This document shows, one piece after another, positions 8,980 to 16,270 of a DNA stretch of 64,000 bases; position 1 is the first letter of the stretch; every line of letters begins with the position of its first letter. The stretch comes from Clostridia bacterium. GTDB taxonomy: Bacteria; Bacillota; Clostridia; Christensenellales; CAG-1252. The DNA is taken from assembly GCA_017394805.1 (NCBI GenBank), contig JAFPXC010000031.1, positions 1-64,000 on the forward strand. The letters run 5' to 3'. The translations under genes and the position numbers were made by a program. The notes under the pieces were generated by a model. That model had not been told where the DNA came from. It did not search any database and was given only the letters and a program-made list of their open reading frames with translations.

Positions 8980-10038
8980 CTACTCGGAAGCTTTGAGTTT
9001 GAAATCCTTGGGATCGATACAATGAGAATAGGCCTCGTTGTAATCCACGACGCCCTGCTTGTACAGATTGGCGAGCGAACGATCCATCAAGCACATACCC
9101 AGATTGGTATTGGTGTGAATGGCGTTGTCGATCTGGTGCGTCTTGCCCTCGCGGATAAGCGCGGAAATGGACGAGTGCTGCAACAAGACTTCCAAGGCGG
9201 CCACGCGCCCCGTGCCGTCTTTGCGCACCAAGAGTTGCTGAGAAATGACGGCCACCAAAACGTTGGACAACTGATAGCGGATCTGCCCCTGCTGGTGCGA
9301 GGGGAACACGTCCACGATACGGTCGATGGTGTTGGCGGCGTTGTTGGTGTGCAAAGTAGACAGCACTAAGTGGCCCGTCTCGGCGGCGGTCAACGCGGTG
9401 GAAATGGTGACGAGGTCACGCATCTCACCTACCTGAATAATGTCGGGGTCCTGACGCAAAGCCGCACGCAGCGCGTCGCCGAAGGAGCGCGTATCCTGCC
9501 CGATCTCGCGTTGGTTGACGATGGACTTCTTGTGCGAATGGAAATATTCGATAGGATCCTCGATGGTGATGATATGCGCCGAGCGATTGATATTGATGTA
9601 GTCGATCATGCTGGCCAACGTGGTGGACTTACCGCTGCCGGTAGGCCCCGTGACCAAGATGAGACCTCTCGTCTTCATACACAACTGACGGAAGGTGTCG
9701 GGCAAGCCCAACTCGGCGAAGGAACGCATGGTGTTGTTGATCATACGCAAAGCCGCCGCCATAAATCCCTTTTGCGAATAGGCGTTGACACGGAAGCGGA
9801 AACCGCCAAAAGCGATACTGAAGTCCACCTCGCCCACCTTTTGCAATCTATCCTTTTGGTCGGGGCTCATGATGGAGCCGATCAGGTTGGCGGAGTCCTC
9901 GCCCGTCAGCGGCTCTTTGGGATATTTTTTGAAAGTGCCGTTGATACGGAACATAGGCGGAACGCCCACGGTAATGTGCAAGTCGGACGCCTTGTAGGTG
10001 ATGCTCGCACGCAACAAGTCTTTCATAGAATAGTCCAT
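8980..10038 (-). CDS. pilT: PilT-type retraction ATPase
   Basis: Hexameric secretion ATPase of the PilT/VirB11 class; in type IV pili it powers retraction. Walker A GPTGSGKST (131-139), an Asp box, a Walker-B-like segment (QVGEMRD near 202-208) and the His box TGHLVLSTLHTNNA (221-234) are present, as is the C-terminal LIREGK signature that separates PilT from PilB. I start at the ATG at 10038, 7 bases after GGAGG; a TTG two codons upstream is less likely. No other pilus gene is in the window. Confidence 0.9.
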   Translation of the reverse strand: MDYSMKDLLRASITYKASDLHITVGVPPMFRINGTFKKYPKEPLTGEDSANLIGSIMSPDQKDRLQKVGEVDFSIAFGGFRFRVNAYSQKGFMAAALRMINNTMRSFAELGLPDTFRQLCMKTRGLILVTGPTGSGKSTTLASMIDYININRSAHIITIEDPIEYFHSHKKSIVNQREIGQDTRSFGDALRAALRQDPDIIQVGEMRDLVTISTALTAAETGHLVLSTLHTNNAANTIDRIVDVFPSHQQGQIRYQLSNVLVAVISQQLLVRKDGTGRVAALEVLLQHSSISALIREGKTHQIDNAIHTNTNLGMCLMDRSLANLYKQGVVDYNEAYSHCIDPKDFKLKASE

Positions 10039-10070
10039 TGACAATCCTCCAAGATTAGGTAGATATTATA

Positions 10071-10099
10071 ATAATATCATATAAATATTAATTTTTCAA
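10071..10099 (-). promoter_or_regulatory. Promoter of the pilT-LRR-symporter operon
   Basis: Minus strand: -35 TTGAAA (10094-10099), 17-base spacer, -10 TATTAT (10071-10076), ahead of the GGAGG site of pilT. Confidence 0.65.
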
Positions 10100-10133
10100 T
10101 ATCCTTTTTGACTTTTCCTGCCGCCCGAACGAC

Positions 10134-10157
10134 AAAAAAATAGCCCGCGAAGGGGCA
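10134..10157 (-). terminator. Terminator downstream of mazF
   Basis: On the minus strand a short GCCC/GGGC stem is followed by TATTTTTTT. The stem is short, so efficiency is uncertain. Confidence 0.55.
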
Positions 10158-10201
10158 TTCCGTTTGATAACGAATTATCCTATTACCGTAACGCAACGGG
10201 T

Positions 10202-10549
10202 TCAATCGGCGAAGAAACCCAGACTGATCAAAAGGCCTTGGTTGACGGCGCGCATTTCCTCGCCTGACAATTCGCCGATTTTTTCGCGCAGGCGGCGTTT
10301 GTCGAGCGTGCGGATCTGCTCGAGAAGCACCACCGAGTCCTTATCCAATCCGCCCACGCCCGAGGATATCTCGATATGCGTCGGCAGTTTGGTCTTGCCG
10401 AGCCTCGACGTCACGGCCGCGGCGATGACCGTCGGCGAATAGCGATTGCCGATATCGTTCTGCACGATTAGCACGGGGCGCACTCCGCCCTGCTCGCTGC
10501 CCACGACGGGGCTAAGGTCGGCATAATATATATCTCCTCTCTTGACCAT
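10202..10549 (-). CDS. mazF: MazF/PemK-family endoribonuclease toxin (NdoA/EndoA-like)
   Basis: Sequence-specific mRNA interferase of the firmicute EndoA type, 115 aa. The N-terminus [20 protein letters not shown], the RPVLIVQND strand and the VTS/THIEI segments are typical, including the catalytic-loop Arg and the Thr/Ser before helix 1. The ATG at 10549 is preferred because GAGGTG lies 5 bases before it; a GTG two codons earlier overlaps that site. No ribbon-helix-helix antitoxin gene precedes it, unlike ndoAI-ndoA of Bacillus. A 30-base inverted repeat lies directly upstream. Confidence 0.9.
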   Translation of the reverse strand: MVKRGDIYYADLSPVVGSEQGGVRPVLIVQNDIGNRYSPTVIAAAVTSRLGKTKLPTHIEISSGVGGLDKDSVVLLEQIRTLDKRRLREKIGELSGEEMRAVNQGLLISLGFFAD

Positions 10550-10560
10550 ACGCACCTCAT

Positions 10561-10590
10561 CCTTCGTTTGTACATTGTATGAAACGAAGG
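10561..10590. promoter_or_regulatory. Inverted repeat 12 bases before mazF
   Basis: CCTTCGTTT (10561-10569) and AAACGAAGG (10582-10590) are perfect complements around a 12-base spacer. The position, right in front of the mazF ribosome-binding site, fits an operator or an mRNA hairpin controlling translation. No protein that would bind it is encoded nearby. Confidence 0.5.
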
Positions 10591-10708
10591 CACCTGTTTG
10601 CTATGAGTATGGACGAAGGAAAGGCGTCGTATACCGCGATGGACGAAATAGGCGGGGACGTACCGTTGGTATACAAAACGTATCTTTATTAAGATTTTAT
10701 TTATGGTA

Positions 10709-10737
10709 TTGCAATTTGCACGAGGGCATGGTATAGT
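10709..10737 (+). promoter_or_regulatory. Sigma-A promoter of the 6S-like RNA
   Basis: -35 TTGCAA (10709-10714), 17-base spacer, -10 TATAGT (10732-10737). The predicted start is near 10744, at the base of the RNA's closing stem. Confidence 0.7.
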
Positions 10738-10743
10738 ATAGAT

Positions 10744-10975
10744 GTACCTGCGGTGTACGAGAAACGGCTTTGTCACAATCCCAAATCAATATTCGGAGGG
10801 CGACACGACGAGCCGATGTCAGGCCTCAGTAATTTACTCAATGAGTAGCAGTGGAAGGCAGATAGCTCGAGATAGCCCACCACCCTGCCATTAGCGGGTT
10901 TTGGTCAGTTGTGGATACGGCATTGCGGATACACCAATCGAAGCCGTCGGGAATGCGTTTTCCGACGGTTTTTTC
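10744..10975 (+). ncRNA. Structured non-coding RNA, 6S RNA candidate
   Basis: About 200 nt between a good promoter and a good terminator, with no open frame. The ends pair (GGTGTA 10752-10757 with TACACC 10930-10935). Further in, CACAA pairs with TTGTG, then after an internal bubble GGGC/GCCC, CGAGC/GCTCG and GGCCT/AGGC form a long irregular rod. The 3' side of the bubble can form its own small hairpin (CCCTGC...GCGGG). Length, closing stem, central bubble and 3'-strand hairpin are features of firmicute 6S RNA, which binds sigma-A RNA polymerase. The primary sequence alone does not prove the family. Confidence 0.55.
10944..10974 (+). terminator. Terminator of the 6S-like RNA
   Basis: CCGTCGG (10944-10950) pairs with CCGACGG (10962-10968), followed by TTTTTT. 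Confidence 0.85.
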
Positions 10976-11144
10976 GTGCGCTACGCATCACGATGGACGC
11001 GTCAATGTACCTTCCCTTTCGACTGTAACGAGCGAATTATCGCAAATAACCGCGACGAACAAATGCGGAACGCCTTGCTCTTCGGTCGCTATTTCGAAAA
11101 AAGAACGCGCAAGCCCGTCCATTGACAAACTCACGCGTATAAGT

Positions 11145-11219
11145 TGGTACCTCGTGGGGGAATCGAACCCCCGATTCAGCCTTGAGAGGGCTACGTCTTG
11201 ACCGCTTGACCAACGAGGC
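11145..11219 (-). tRNA. tRNA-Glu (anticodon CTC)
   Basis: Cloverleaf on the minus strand: acceptor GCCTCGT/ACGAGGT (first pair G-U), anticodon loop CTCTCAA giving anticodon CTC, T-arm GGGGG-TTCGATT-CCCCC and an encoded CCA (11145-11147). It reads GAG glutamate codons. The roughly 170 bases between it and the 6S-like RNA hold nothing I recognise. Confidence 0.95.
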
Positions 11220-11236
11220 ATATTTTTAACATATCT

Positions 11237-11265
11237 ATTATAGCCCAACGACAAAAAATTGGCAA
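11237..11265 (-). promoter_or_regulatory. Sigma-A promoter of tRNA-Glu
   Basis: Minus strand: -35 TTGCCA (11260-11265), 17-base spacer, -10 TATAAT (11237-11242). Confidence 0.8.
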
Positions 11266-11366
11266 GCAACTGCGCCTACTAAATGTAGGTTTTGTATTTT
11301 TATAACAAATAGGCGGCGGCCTTAATATAAGTATTACTTATCGCTCGCCGCACGTTTCGCGCAAAA

Positions 11367-12143
11367 CTAATCGCGAATGGTCACTTTGAGTATGCCGTCC
11401 ACGTCAAACCAAGACCAAGGCGGCGTAGTGACGTCGGGATACACCCGAAACATCATCAAATCCTTGGTGACGGGATGGGGGAACTTGAGTTCGTAGGCCC
11501 ACAAGGCCAAAGGCGTGGCGTTTTTGGACTTCATCACGCCGTACTTGGCGTCGCCGACCAAAGGCGTGCCGATATTGGCCAACTGCACGCGAATTTGATG
11601 GCTGCGCCCCGTCTCCAACTGCACTTTGAGCAGGCTGAACTTGGCGCTCTTTTGCGTGGCGGACTCCCCTTCTCCCTCGGTCGGCCCGTACGAAACGGTC
11701 TTGGTGGCCAAGGTGTTGTACGCCAAAACCGAGCGCTTGGCGCCTTGGGTGGCGGCGGGCACTACTTTGACGATATTGAGATTCTCGTATTTGTACAAGT
11801 AGTCTTCCAATCTGCCGTTCTTCTCTTTGGGCTCGCCTACGACCACGGTCAAATATTTCTTCTCGAACTCGTCGCATTTGATGCTGTCCGACAAACGCGA
11901 AGCCGCCTTGTCCGTCTTGGCAAAGACCATCACGCCGCCCGTGGGACGATCGAGACGGTGCACCAGCCCCAAGTAGACGTTGCCGGGCTTGTTGTACTTC
12001 TCTTTGAGGTACTGCTTGAGCAGCGTGAGCATATCCGCGTCGCCCGACTTGTCCTCTTGCGAAGGCACGCCTTGCGGCTTGACCACTACGAGCAAATGAT
12101 TGTCTTCGTAGACGATATTGAGTTTGTCGTAAGTATAATTCAT
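11367..12143 (-). CDS. RluA-family pseudouridine synthase
   Basis: Isomerises uridine to pseudouridine in rRNA or tRNA. The catalytic motif HRLDRPTGGVMVFAKT with the active-site Asp is at about residues 58-73, and the later segments (GRSHQIRVQLANIGTPLVGDAKYG) match the RluA fold. There is no N-terminal S4 domain, so at 258 aa it resembles the shorter RluA/YlyB-like members. The ATG at 12143 follows the preceding stop by 2 bases (TGACTATG) with no clear ribosome-binding site, suggesting translational coupling to the methyltransferase gene. Its RNA target is unknown. Confidence 0.9.
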   Translation of the reverse strand: MNYTYDKLNIVYEDNHLLVVVKPQGVPSQEDKSGDADMLTLLKQYLKEKYNKPGNVYLGLVHRLDRPTGGVMVFAKTDKAASRLSDSIKCDEFEKKYLTVVVGEPKEKNGRLEDYLYKYENLNIVKVVPAATQGAKRSVLAYNTLATKTVSYGPTEGEGESATQKSAKFSLLKVQLETGRSHQIRVQLANIGTPLVGDAKYGVMKSKNATPLALWAYELKFPHPVTKDLMMFRVYPDVTTPPWSWFDVDGILKVTIRD

Positions 12144-12145
12144 AG

Positions 12146-13009
12146 TCAAAACGTCATCAGTCCGCTGCATCCGCAGGGTAGGTCTATGCCTTCCAGGGTG
12201 GGCAACGTCACTTCGTACGCCGTGGCGACGCCCCCTTTTTGGGCAAAGTGTAGATTGAGAAGATTTTTGATAACCGTGGGTTGCAAACCCGTCGTGTACG
12301 AATTGATGTGGAAAAAGAGAGGCGTATCCGACAGCACGCCCTCGGTGAGCGTGAGCAAGTCGTCGAGTTGCTGCTCTATCTTCCACAGTTCACCCGAAGG
12401 CCCTCTGCCGAAGCTGGGCGGATCCATAATGATGGCGTCATACCGCTTGCCTCGGCGTATCTCCCGTTGGACGAACTTGATACAGTCGTCGATGATATAG
12501 CGGCAAGGCTTGTCGGACAATCCGCTCAACGCGGCGTTTTCTTTGGCGCGTGCCACCATGGCCGTGGCCGCGTCCACGTGCGTCACCGAGGCCCCAGCTT
12601 CGAGGCAAGCCAAAGTCGCACCGCCCGTATAGGCGAACAAATTGAGGACGTTGACGCTCCGCCCGGCCCCGCGTATCAATTGGCCCATCCTGTCCCAATT
12701 GACGGCCTGCTCGGGAAATAGTCCCGTGTGTTTGAAGCCCTTGGTCAGTTTGAGCGAAAAGCGCAAATTGCGCCAAGATACGTTGAAACTGTCGGGTATG
12801 GGGCGAATGATCTCCCACTTCTCCCCTATTTTGCCCTCGGCGACGTACCGTGCGGACAATTTGGGGAAGCGCTCGAGGTCCTGCCGCTGGTGCCAAATGA
12901 CCTGCGGATCGGGGCGCAAGAGATAGACGTCCTTGCCCCACCGTTCGAGTTTCAGTCCGTCGCCCGTGGCTATGACTTGATAATCTTGCCAATCGGTGGC
13001 CTGTTTCAT
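12146..13009 (-). CDS. Class I SAM-dependent RNA methyltransferase (COG1092-like)
   Basis: Rossmann-fold methyltransferase related to RlmI/RlmK, which methylate 23S rRNA. The SAM-binding motif VLNLFAYTGGATLACLEAG is near residues 120-138, an acidic motif (VDAA) follows, and the catalytic DPPSFGRG is near residue 196. At 287 aa it lacks the N-terminal PUA domain of RlmI. Its ATG overlaps the ileS stop by 4 bases. It forms an operon with ileS upstream and the pseudouridine synthase downstream, so three translation-related genes are made together. Confidence 0.88.
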   Translation of the reverse strand: MKQATDWQDYQVIATGDGLKLERWGKDVYLLRPDPQVIWHQRQDLERFPKLSARYVAEGKIGEKWEIIRPIPDSFNVSWRNLRFSLKLTKGFKHTGLFPEQAVNWDRMGQLIRGAGRSVNVLNLFAYTGGATLACLEAGASVTHVDAATAMVARAKENAALSGLSDKPCRYIIDDCIKFVQREIRRGKRYDAIIMDPPSFGRGPSGELWKIEQQLDDLLTLTEGVLSDTPLFFHINSYTTGLQPTVIKNLLNLHFAQKGGVATAYEVTLPTLEGIDLPCGCSGLMTF

Positions 13010-16000
13010 ACCTTGGCGACCGATACGGTGACGTCGTAACCCGCCACGTCGAATTGCTTCTCGTAGCCGTCGAGACGGTCATCCACGACATCGGCCAACA
13101 CCACGGCGGCCAACTTGCCGCGCTTGGCGATGGCAAACAACGCTTCGTCAGCCACCAAACCAACATGGATATGGTCGACAACTTCGAAGCCCGCCTCTTT
13201 GCGCATATTCTGAATCTTGCTGATGAGTTCGCGCTCGATGCCCTCCTCCACCAATTCGGGCGTGACGTTGGTATCCAGCACCACCGTGATACGGTCGTCG
13301 CTTTCGGCCACGTAGCCCGCCTTGCTGGACGTATTGATGAGCAAGTCCTCCTCGTTGAGTTCGATGGTCACGCCCTCGTACTCGGTGCGGAAGGTATTGC
13401 CGTGCTGAACGGCCTTGACCAATTCCTTGCCCGCCGAAGCGAGATAGGCGCGTACTTTGCCCAAATTCTTGCCGTATTTGGGGCCCAAAGTCTTGAGTTG
13501 CGGCTTGATCTCGTAGGTGACGAGGTCGTTATCCTCGCCCAACAGCACCACCTGCTTGACGTTGAGCTCGTCCGCGGCGATATCCAGCATACCGTCGTTC
13601 TGCAATTTGTAGACCGAAGACAGGTAGATGGTGGCAAGGGGTTGCCTGTTTTTGATATTGGACTTGTTGCGGCAGGCGCGGCCCAACAAAACGGCGTCGG
13701 CCACGAAGGCCATATCCTCTTCCAAAGCGCGGTCGACGTAACGCTCGCAATAGGCGGGGTATTCGGTCAAATGCACGCTGATGGGCGCGGTCTTGTCGAA
13801 ATTGCACACCAAATTGCGGTAGATGCTCTCGGCCATAAAGGGCGTGAAGGGTGCCAACAGCTTGGACAAGGTGACCAACACGTGGTACAAAGTGCAATAG
13901 GCGGCCTCTTTGTCCTCGGTCATGGTCTTGCCCCAATAACGCTCGCGCGAACGGCGCACGTACCAATTGCTGAGGCTGTCCACGAAGTCCTGAATGGCGC
14001 GGGCGCTCTCGGTGATTTTGTAGGCGTCGAGGTCTTGGTCAACCTCTTTGACGAGGGTGTTCAAGAGGGACAGAATCCAACGATCGATCTGCGCCAACTT
14101 GCACTTCTCGAGGTCGTGTTGGGTGGGATCGAAGCCGTCGATATCGGCATACAGCACGAAGAACGCGTAGGTGTTCCACAAAGTGCCCATAAACTTGCGT
14201 TGGGACTCGTTGACGTTGTCGGGATGGAAGCGCGAAGGCAACCAAGGCATGCTGGCCGTGTAGAAATACCATCTGACGGCGTCCGCGCCCTGCTTGTCCA
14301 AGACGGACCACGGATCGATGACGTTGCCCTTGTGCTTGCTCATCTTGATGCCGTCCTTGTCGCAGACGTGCCCCAATACGATACAATTTTTGAAAGGCGC
14401 TTTGTCAAACAGCAAGGTCGAGATGGCTTCGAGGGTGTAGAACCAACCGCGCGTCTGGTCCACGGCTTCCGAAATGAAATCGGTGGGGAAGGTCAGCGCG
14501 AATTTGTCCTTGTTTTCGAAGGGATAGTGCAGTTGGGCGAAAGGCATACTGCCGCTATCGAACCAACAGTCCATCACCTCTTTGACGCGGCGCATCGTGC
14601 CGCCGCATTCGCAACCCCAGGTCACTTGGTCGATGTAGGGACGGTGCAATTCGATATCCTTTTGAAGACCGCCCAAGGTGCGCAACTCCTCGCGCGAACC
14701 CACGACGTGCTTCTTGCCGCACTTGTCGCAGATCCACACCGGAAGGGGCGTGCCCCAATAGCGCTCGCGCGATACCGCCCAATCCATGGCGTTCTCGAGG
14801 AAGTTGCCCATACGCCCCGAGCCGATGGTGGGGGGCATCCAATTGACGGTATCGTTGTTGGCGACCAATTTGTCCCTCACGTCGCTCATGCGAATGAACC
14901 AACCGCTACGGGCGTAATAGATGAGCGGAGTGTCACAGCGCCAGCAGAAGGGATAACTGTGCTTGTACATGGCGTCCTTGACCAATTTGCCCGAGGCGCG
15001 CAAGTCCTTGATGATGAACTTGTCGGCGTCTTTGACGAACATACCCGCGTATTCGGTGACTTCTGCGGTCAACTTGCCCGCTTCGTCCACGAATTTGACG
15101 AAAGGCAGGTTGTATTGACGGCCCACCTTGCTGTCGTCCTCGCCGAAGGCGGGCGCGATATGCACGATGCCCGTGCCGTCCGTCGTGGTGACGTAGTCGG
15201 CGTTGGTGACGAAGAACGCCTTTTCGCTCCCCTTGTAGTAGGGGAACAAAGGCTCGTACTCGGCATACTCGTAGTCCTTGCCTTTGCGCTTGTCCACGAC
15301 GGTATAACTACCCTCTTCGAACAGCGAGCCGACCAAGGCCTCGGCGAGAATATAATCGCACGCTTCGGTATGAATGCGCACGTAGTCGATGTCGGCGTGC
15401 ATACACAGAGCCACGTTGCTGGGCAACGTCCACGGCGTGGTCGTCCAAGCGAGGAAGTAGACGTTCTCCTCTCCCTTGACGGCGAAACGCACGTACACCG
15501 AGCGTTCCTCCACGTCTTTGTAGCCCTGCGCCACTTCGTGCGAACTGATGGCGGTGCCGCAACGGGGGCAATAGGGAACGATCTTGTGCCCCTTGTAGAG
15601 CATACCCTTTTGGTCGATCTGCTTGACCGCCCACCACACCGACTCGATATAATTGTCCTCGTAGGTGACGTAGGGATTGTCCATGTCCGCCCAATAACCG
15701 ACGCGTTCGCTCATGCGCTCCCACTCGTTCTTGTACTTCCAGACGCTCTCTTTGCACTTCTTGATAAACGGCTCGATGCCGTAGCGCTCGATCTCCTGCT
15801 TGCCGTCGATGCCCAAGGCCTTTTCCACCTCGAGTTCCACAGGCAAACCGTGCGTATCCCAACCCGCTTTTCGTTCGACGTGGTAGCCCTTCATCGTGCG
15901 GTAGCGGGGAATGATATCCTTCATGACGCGCGTCAAAATATGGCCGATATGCGGCTTGCCGTTGGCCGTGGGAGGCCCGTCGTAAAAGCCGTATTCGGGC

Positions 16001-16113
16001 TTGCCTTCGTTTTGTCGGACGCTCTTTTTGAAGACGTCGTTCTCTTTCCAAAACTCGATGATGTCTTTTTCACGCGAGCAAAAGTCGAGTGAAGTGTCTA
16101 CTTTGTCGTACAT
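13006..16113 (-). CDS. ileS: Isoleucyl-tRNA synthetase
   Basis: Charges tRNA-Ile. Class I signatures are clear: HIGH as PTANGKPHIGHI near residue 50 and KMSKHKGN near residue 590; the editing (CP1) domain lies between them, with zinc-binding-like Cys pairs (CPRCG, CDKCG, CECGG). At 1035 aa and beginning YDKVDTSLDFCSREKDIIEFW, it belongs to the longer, eukaryote-like IleS2 type often linked to mupirocin tolerance. I start at 16113 because GGAG lies 7 bases before this ATG; an ATG four codons upstream contains that site. No T-box leader is present in the short region upstream. Confidence 0.96.
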   Translation of the reverse strand: MYDKVDTSLDFCSREKDIIEFWKENDVFKKSVRQNEGKPEYGFYDGPPTANGKPHIGHILTRVMKDIIPRYRTMKGYHVERKAGWDTHGLPVELEVEKALGIDGKQEIERYGIEPFIKKCKESVWKYKNEWERMSERVGYWADMDNPYVTYEDNYIESVWWAVKQIDQKGMLYKGHKIVPYCPRCGTAISSHEVAQGYKDVEERSVYVRFAVKGEENVYFLAWTTTPWTLPSNVALCMHADIDYVRIHTEACDYILAEALVGSLFEEGSYTVVDKRKGKDYEYAEYEPLFPYYKGSEKAFFVTNADYVTTTDGTGIVHIAPAFGEDDSKVGRQYNLPFVKFVDEAGKLTAEVTEYAGMFVKDADKFIIKDLRASGKLVKDAMYKHSYPFCWRCDTPLIYYARSGWFIRMSDVRDKLVANNDTVNWMPPTIGSGRMGNFLENAMDWAVSRERYWGTPLPVWICDKCGKKHVVGSREELRTLGGLQKDIELHRPYIDQVTWGCECGGTMRRVKEVMDCWFDSGSMPFAQLHYPFENKDKFALTFPTDFISEAVDQTRGWFYTLEAISTLLFDKAPFKNCIVLGHVCDKDGIKMSKHKGNVIDPWSVLDKQGADAVRWYFYTASMPWLPSRFHPDNVNESQRKFMGTLWNTYAFFVLYADIDGFDPTQHDLEKCKLAQIDRWILSLLNTLVKEVDQDLDAYKITESARAIQDFVDSLSNWYVRRSRERYWGKTMTEDKEAAYCTLYHVLVTLSKLLAPFTPFMAESIYRNLVCNFDKTAPISVHLTEYPAYCERYVDRALEEDMAFVADAVLLGRACRNKSNIKNRQPLATIYLSSVYKLQNDGMLDIAADELNVKQVVLLGEDNDLVTYEIKPQLKTLGPKYGKNLGKVRAYLASAGKELVKAVQHGNTFRTEYEGVTIELNEEDLLINTSSKAGYVAESDDRITVVLDTNVTPELVEEGIERELISKIQNMRKEAGFEVVDHIHVGLVADEALFAIAKRGKLAAVVLADVVDDRLDGYEKQFDVAGYDVTVSVAKV

Positions 16114-16143
16114 AGTTTTCTCCATTATAAATAGAATATTTAT

Positions 16144-16172
16144 ATGATAAAACTTTTATAGGCGCAAGTCAA
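16144..16172 (-). promoter_or_regulatory. Promoter of the ileS operon
   Basis: Minus strand: -35 TTGACT (16167-16172), 17-base spacer, -10 TATCAT (16144-16149). The 5' leader would be only about 25 bases, too short for a T-box. Confidence 0.7.
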
Positions 16173-16215
16173 GCGTAAAACGCCAATATGCCCACACGCA
16201 AACGCAAATTGAACG

Positions 16216-16236
16216 AAAAACGCGCCCGAAGCGCGT
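16216..16236 (-). terminator. Terminator after the PolC-like gene
   Basis: Minus strand ACGCGC-ttcgg-GCGCGT followed by TTTT, about 35 bases beyond the stop of the gene at 16271; it closes the frr-to-polC-like operon. Confidence 0.8.
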
Positions 16237-16270
16237 AATAAACCGCAATTCGACGTGGTTTCAACGAAAA

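Noticed and set aside
10561-10590. MazF cleavage site (UACAU) in the mazF leader hairpin
   Set aside because: TACAT occurs only on the plus strand; the mazF transcript reads the other strand and has UACAA there.
10744-10975. SRP RNA or tmRNA as identity of the structured RNA
   Set aside because: The SRP apical motif (GTCAGG...GGAAGG...AGCAGC) is not present as such, and there is no tRNA-like end or tag-coding frame for tmRNA.
13054-16092. A 1012-codon open frame antisense to ileS, and similar long antisense frames elsewhere
   Set aside because: They mirror real genes whose third codon positions are GC-rich; none has a start signal or domain-like content.
16126-16215. T-box leader expected upstream of ileS
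   Set aside because: The promoter sits about 30-60 bases from the start codon and there is no AGGGTGGNACCGCG-like motif.
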